Source of the DNA: Streptomyces alboflavus
GTDB taxonomy: Bacteria; Actinomycetota; Actinomycetes; Streptomycetales; Streptomycetaceae
DNA length: 64,000 nucleotides
Direction of reading: 5' to 3'
Assembly (NCBI RefSeq): GCF_000716675.1
Contig: NZ_JNXT01000040.1
Coordinates: 62,001 to 126,000, forward strand
The translations under genes and the position numbers were made by a program. The notes below the pieces were generated by a model that was not told the origin of the DNA, did no database searches, and worked only from the letters and a program-made list of their open reading frames with translations. Shown here piece by piece: positions 60,742 through 64,000 of this stretch (positions are counted from its first letter, which is position 1; each line of letters opens with the position of its first letter).

Positions 60742-61389
60742 ATGGAATCCATGTCGTCAAGCGTTCAGAACAAGCGAATCCGCAAATCTCCGGGGGCTAG
60801 ACGTGCGGAAATCGTTGCGGCCGCCGCCGGTGTGGCACTGGCGGAAGGGCTGGAGTGCATCACCCTGCGGCGGGTTGCGGAGGAGCTCGACGTCCGGCCG
60901 GGGCTCATCAGCCACTACTTCCCGGCGGTCGACGACCTCGTGGCCGAGGCCTACGGAAGCGCCGTCGGCTCCGAACTCGACGAACTCCTCCCGGCCGACC
61001 GTGCCGGCGCCACCCCCACCCGGCACCTGGCCCGGTTCCTCGCCCGTACGACGGGGAAGGCGTACGACGACATCAGCAGGCTGTGGCTCAACGCCCGCCA
61101 CCTGAGCCGCTACCGGCCCGCCCTGCGTGACCGCGTCGCCGTCCAGGAGGACGCCTGGCGTGACCGCCTCGAGGAAGTCATCCGCGTCGGCGTCGAGGAG
61201 GGCGAATTCCACACCGCCGACCCTCTGGTGACGGCCATTCAGATCCTGGTCGTCCTCGACGGCCTCGGCATGCTCGTCAACAGCCCGAGCGCCGACGACG
61301 GCCCGCCCGCGGTCCGGCGCCTGCCTGTCACCACGGCGGAACGCGAACTCGGGCTGCCCGTCGGGGCGTTGTCCGACGCCCCGGACTGA
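60742..61389 (+). CDS. TetR-family transcriptional regulator
   Basis: A 215-residue TetR protein. The N-terminal HTH reads RRAEIVAAAAGVALAEGLEC, then ITLRRVAEELDVRPGLISHY and FPAVDDLVAEAY; the C-terminal ligand domain is helical. ATG codons at 60742 and 60751 are both possible; neither has a clear ribosome site and the message may be nearly leaderless. It probably represses the divergent permease and perhaps the amidohydrolase downstream, in response to the transported compound. Confidence 0.87.
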   Translation: MESMSSSVQNKRIRKSPGARRAEIVAAAAGVALAEGLECITLRRVAEELDVRPGLISHYFPAVDDLVAEAYGSAVGSELDELLPADRAGATPTRHLARFLARTTGKAYDDISRLWLNARHLSRYRPALRDRVAVQEDAWRDRLEEVIRVGVEEGEFHTADPLVTAIQILVVLDGLGMLVNSPSADDGPPAVRRLPVTTAERELGLPVGALSDAPD

Positions 61390-61436
61390 CCCGCCCGCGG
61401 GGCCCTGCGTCCGTCTGGGCGTCCTCGTCCTCAGCC

Positions 61437-61487
61437 GTGTCCCGGCACCCCTTGTGTCCCAGCACCCCCTGTGTCCCAGCACCCCGT
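61437..61487 (+). repeat. three 17-bp tandem repeats before the amidohydrolase
   Basis: Three adjacent copies of GTGTCCCAGCACCCC plus two bases (the first with one change), followed by two copies of a GTGTCC-AAGGAGCC motif leading to the start. The second AAGGAG is the ribosome site of the gene. Confidence 0.75.
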
Positions 61488-61520
61488 GTCCAAGGAGCCT
61501 TCGTGTCCCAAGGAGCCCCC

Positions 61521-63146
61521 GTGCGCACCTCCCTCGTCCTGCTCTCGGCCCGTCTGCTCGACCCCGTCACCGGCGAACTCCTGCCGCAGACCGCGCTCGC
61601 CGCGGCCGACGGGCGCATCACCGCCCTCGGGGACGCCCCGGACATCCGCGCCCTCGCCGACGCCTCGACCACGGTGATCGACCTCAAGGGCGCCGTCGTC
61701 ACCCCCGGCCTCGTCGACGGACACATCCACCCCGTAACGGGCGCCGAACTCACCCACGGCCTCGACCTGTCGGGCTGCGAGAACGTGGAGCACGTACGCG
61801 CGGCCCTCGCCCGTGCGGTGCGGGACCTCGCCCCCGGCGCCTGGCTGCACGGATGGGGCCTCGACCCCAACGTCTTCGCCGGAGCCCCCGTCGAGACCGC
61901 CCCCTTCGACGCCGTCCTCGACGGCGTGCCCGCCCTGCTGCTGCTCTTCGACGCGCACTCGATGCTGGCCAGCCGCCGCGCCCTGGAACTCGCCGGGGTC
62001 GACGGGCCCCGCACCTTCGATCAGGCCACCGCCGAAGTGGTCTGCGACGCCGAGGGACGGCCCACCGGACTGCTCCTCGAGGACGCCGCCTGCGCGCTCG
62101 TGGAACGCGTCGCCCCGCAGCCCACCCGCGACGAGCGCCGCGACCGGCTCGCCGCCGTCCTGCGCGCCATGGCCGCCACCGGCCTCACCGGCGGCCACGC
62201 CATGGACGCGAACGGCGACAGCCTCGCCTTCTACGCCGAGCTGGACGCGGCGGGCGACCTGCCGCTGCGCCTGCGCGTCGCCCCCTGGTGCCAGCCCGGC
62301 ACCGACGCCGAAGGACTGCGCGCACTCGTCGCACAGCAGGGCACCGGCGGGCGGCTGTGGCGCACCGACGGCGTCAAGATCTTCATGGACGGCACCATCG
62401 ACAACGGCACCGCCTGGCTGGAGCACCCCGACTGCCACGGCGAGTCCCGCCACGCCTTCTGGCCCGACCCCGAGGAGTACACCCGCGTCGTCGGCGAACT
62501 CCACCGGGCGGGCGTGCCCATCGCCACCCACGCCATCGGCGACGCCGCCGTACGCCATGTCCTCGACGCCGTCGAGAAGGCGCAGGCCGAGGACAGGCGG
62601 CCGGTGCGGCACCGGATCGAGCACATCGAGACCGTGCCCGACGACACCCTGCGCCGCTTCGCCGACCTCGGCGTCATCGCCTCCATGCAGCCGACCCACT
62701 GCTGCGACTTCACCCGCGCCGACCACACCGACAACTGGTCGCGCCGCCTCGGCGAGGAGCGCGCCGCACGCGCCTGGCGCTGCCGCGACCTGCACGACTC
62801 CGGCGCCGTCGTCGTCCTCGGCTCCGACTGGCCCATCGCGCCCTACCCGCCGTCGGCCGTCATGGCCGGAGCCCGCCACCGTCGCCCCAGCCGCGACCTC
62901 ACCCGGCCCCCGCACGGCCCGCACCAGGCACTCACGGCCCTGGAGGCCCTCCAGGGCATGACCGTCAACGCCGCCTACGCGGCGGGGGAGGAGCACGAGG
63001 CGGGCCGCATCGCCGTCGGCCACCGCGCCGACCTGACCGTCTTCGCCGAGAACCCCCTCACCACCGAGGCCACCGAACTCCCGGACCTGCCGGTGCTCCT
63101 CACCGTCCTCGACGGCCACCCCACCCATCGCGACCCGCGGCTGTGA
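61521..63146 (+). CDS. YtcJ-like amidohydrolase
   Basis: A 541-residue metal-dependent amidohydrolase of the amidohydrolase_3 group: metal site DGHIHPV, THAIGDAAVRHVLDAVE, HRIEHIET, VLGSDWPIAPY and the C-terminal GHRADLTVFAENPL strand. Relatives hydrolyse N-acyl or cyclic amides. GTG 61521 is chosen because AAGGAG lies five bases upstream; several in-frame GTGs exist in the repeats before it. It follows the TetR gene on the same strand, which suggests a uptake-and-degradation unit with the NCS1 permease. Confidence 0.87.
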   Translation: MRTSLVLLSARLLDPVTGELLPQTALAAADGRITALGDAPDIRALADASTTVIDLKGAVVTPGLVDGHIHPVTGAELTHGLDLSGCENVEHVRAALARAVRDLAPGAWLHGWGLDPNVFAGAPVETAPFDAVLDGVPALLLLFDAHSMLASRRALELAGVDGPRTFDQATAEVVCDAEGRPTGLLLEDAACALVERVAPQPTRDERRDRLAAVLRAMAATGLTGGHAMDANGDSLAFYAELDAAGDLPLRLRVAPWCQPGTDAEGLRALVAQQGTGGRLWRTDGVKIFMDGTIDNGTAWLEHPDCHGESRHAFWPDPEEYTRVVGELHRAGVPIATHAIGDAAVRHVLDAVEKAQAEDRRPVRHRIEHIETVPDDTLRRFADLGVIASMQPTHCCDFTRADHTDNWSRRLGEERAARAWRCRDLHDSGAVVVLGSDWPIAPYPPSAVMAGARHRRPSRDLTRPPHGPHQALTALEALQGMTVNAAYAAGEEHEAGRIAVGHRADLTVFAENPLTTEATELPDLPVLLTVLDGHPTHRDPRL

Positions 63147-63188
63147 CCGGTCGCGGAGGCGGCGGCGGGCCGCGGTGACTACGGGCCG

Positions 63189-63249
63189 CCGACCGCATCG
63201 GGCGACGCCGACCGATTCGGGGGCGACGCTGACCGCATCGGGAGCGACG
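63189..63249. repeat. three imperfect 19-21-bp repeats
   Basis: Variants of CCGACCGCATCGGGCGACG occur three times in a row between the convergent amidohydrolase and LysR genes. Possibly a slipped intergenic element; no function seen. Confidence 0.6.
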
Positions 63250-63288
63250 GTGCCCGCCGATCCGTGCGATCACGGGCTTCCCGCTCTC

Positions 63289-64000
63289 CTACTCCCGGCT
63301 CAGCAACGGCAGCTCCGCCGAGGGGTTCCGCAGCGCGTCCAGCACGGCGCGCACCGCCGCGCGAGGCGGTGCGCCGCGCCGGACCGCCGCAGTGATCGTG
63401 CGCGTCACCGGAGCCGCGAGTTCCGCGGTGGCGACGCGATAGCGGTCGAGGTCCACCGTCAGGCCGGGCAGCAGCGCGATCGAGTGCCCGGCCTCGACGT
63501 GCTGCAACGTCATCATGTAGTTGCTGAAGCGGCACACCACGCGCGGCTCGAACCGCGCGTGGCGGCACAGCCGCAGCGCGAGGTTGGCCATGTACGACTG
63601 CGGCATGTCGAAGGCCCACGGTTCGTCCGCGTACGCGGCGAGGTCGACGCCGGCGCGCCCGGCAGCGGGATGACCGGGCGGGACGACCAGCAGGATCGGG
63701 TCCCTGGCCAGCGGCACCAGGTCGAGGTCCGGGCCGAGCGGCAGCTCGTCGAAGTCGGTGGTCGTGATGATGACGTCCGCGTCGCCGACCCGCAGCGCGG
63801 GCATGCTCTCGTGCGGCTCCAGCTGAAGGACCTCCACGTCGAGGTGCGGATGCGCCCGCTTCAGGCGGGTCACCGCCGGGACGGCCATGGTGTGGATCGC
63901 GCTCTGGAACGCCCCGAGCCGCACCAGACCCGCCGGTTCCTCCCCGAAGCCGCGCAGCTCCGCCTCGACGCTCTCCATGTGGTCGAGGATCGCCCGGGCC
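63289..64000 (-). CDS. LysR-family regulator, N-terminal part outside window
   Basis: The frame stays open to the window end, so this is the C-terminal effector domain of a LysR regulator: the linker helix (ARAILDHMESVEAEL), then the periplasmic-binding-like fold (GLVRLGAFQSAIHTMAVPAV, LRVGDADVIITTTDF, LDLVPLARDPILLVVPPGHP). The HTH lies beyond 64000. The target is unknown; it converges on the amidohydrolase gene. Confidence 0.88.
   Translation of the reverse strand, partial: ARAILDHMESVEAELRGFGEEPAGLVRLGAFQSAIHTMAVPAVTRLKRAHPHLDVEVLQLEPHESMPALRVGDADVIITTTDFDELPLGPDLDLVPLARDPILLVVPPGHPAAGRAGVDLAAYADEPWAFDMPQSYMANLALRLCRHARFEPRVVCRFSNYMMTLQHVEAGHSIALLPGLTVDLDRYRVATAELAAPVTRTITAAVRRGAPPRAAVRAVLDALRNPSAELPLLSRE

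Overview
The window is high-GC DNA with actinobacterial codon bias, GTG/TTG starts, ATGA/GTGA-coupled operons and many genes of Streptomyces type. I infer a Streptomyces chromosome segment rich in specialised metabolism. No tRNA, rRNA, CRISPR array or intact insertion sequence was seen.

Layout. 1-8.7 kb: the 3' part of a hybrid PKS-NRPS (KS-AT-ACP-luciferase-like monooxygenase-C-A-PCP-C) that stops after a condensation domain. 8.7-18.4 kb: a gene graveyard. It holds remnants of IS5-, ISL3- and IS982-type transposases, a shredded FAD/Fe-S oxidoreductase and a frameshifted zinc-ribbon protein. Among them lie a few intact genes: an F420-type oxidoreductase, an orphan Imm1 immunity protein, an NB-ARC/TPR NLR-like ATPase with an N-terminal amyloid-like motif, and a metallo-beta-lactamase-fold hydrolase. 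18.4-24.2 kb: housekeeping-type and secreted proteins, nearly all on the minus strand.

24.3-36.6 kb: a class III lanthipeptide locus. On the minus strand it runs radical SAM enzyme, LanKC-2, two 31-residue precursors with near-identical leaders, LanKC-1, MFS transporter, and a GGCT-SGNH fusion protein, the last three translationally coupled. LanKC-1 keeps kinase and lyase signature residues. LanKC-2 has lost nearly all of them and looks like a pseudo-synthetase partner. A histidine kinase/response regulator pair is divergent from it. This is the strongest candidate for an undescribed system.

37.1-45.1 kb: a 7-deazapurine nucleoside cluster with the gene order and content of the tubercidin (tub) pathway. 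It encodes 6-carboxytetrahydropterin synthase, CDG synthase, GTP cyclohydrolase I, a GMP-reductase/IMPDH-like enzyme, a phosphoribosyltransferase, a UbiD-like decarboxylase, a Nudix hydrolase, a PfkB kinase and an MFS exporter. No QueC is present, which fits a 7-carboxy-7-deazaguanine route and not a preQ0 route. The CDG synthase reading frame is interrupted near its start by an apparent 7-nt insertion containing TAG.

45.2-50.9 kb: a TAT-exported beta-propeller protein, RidA, a secreted alpha/beta hydrolase, a VOC protein, an AlkZ-like winged-helix protein and an MmpS-like lipoprotein. 51.0-58.7 kb: a tightly coupled narGHJI respiratory nitrate reductase operon with a TDT-family transporter fused on by overlap. 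59.1-64 kb: an NCS1 permease divergent from a TetR regulator, an amidohydrolase, and a LysR regulator running off the end.
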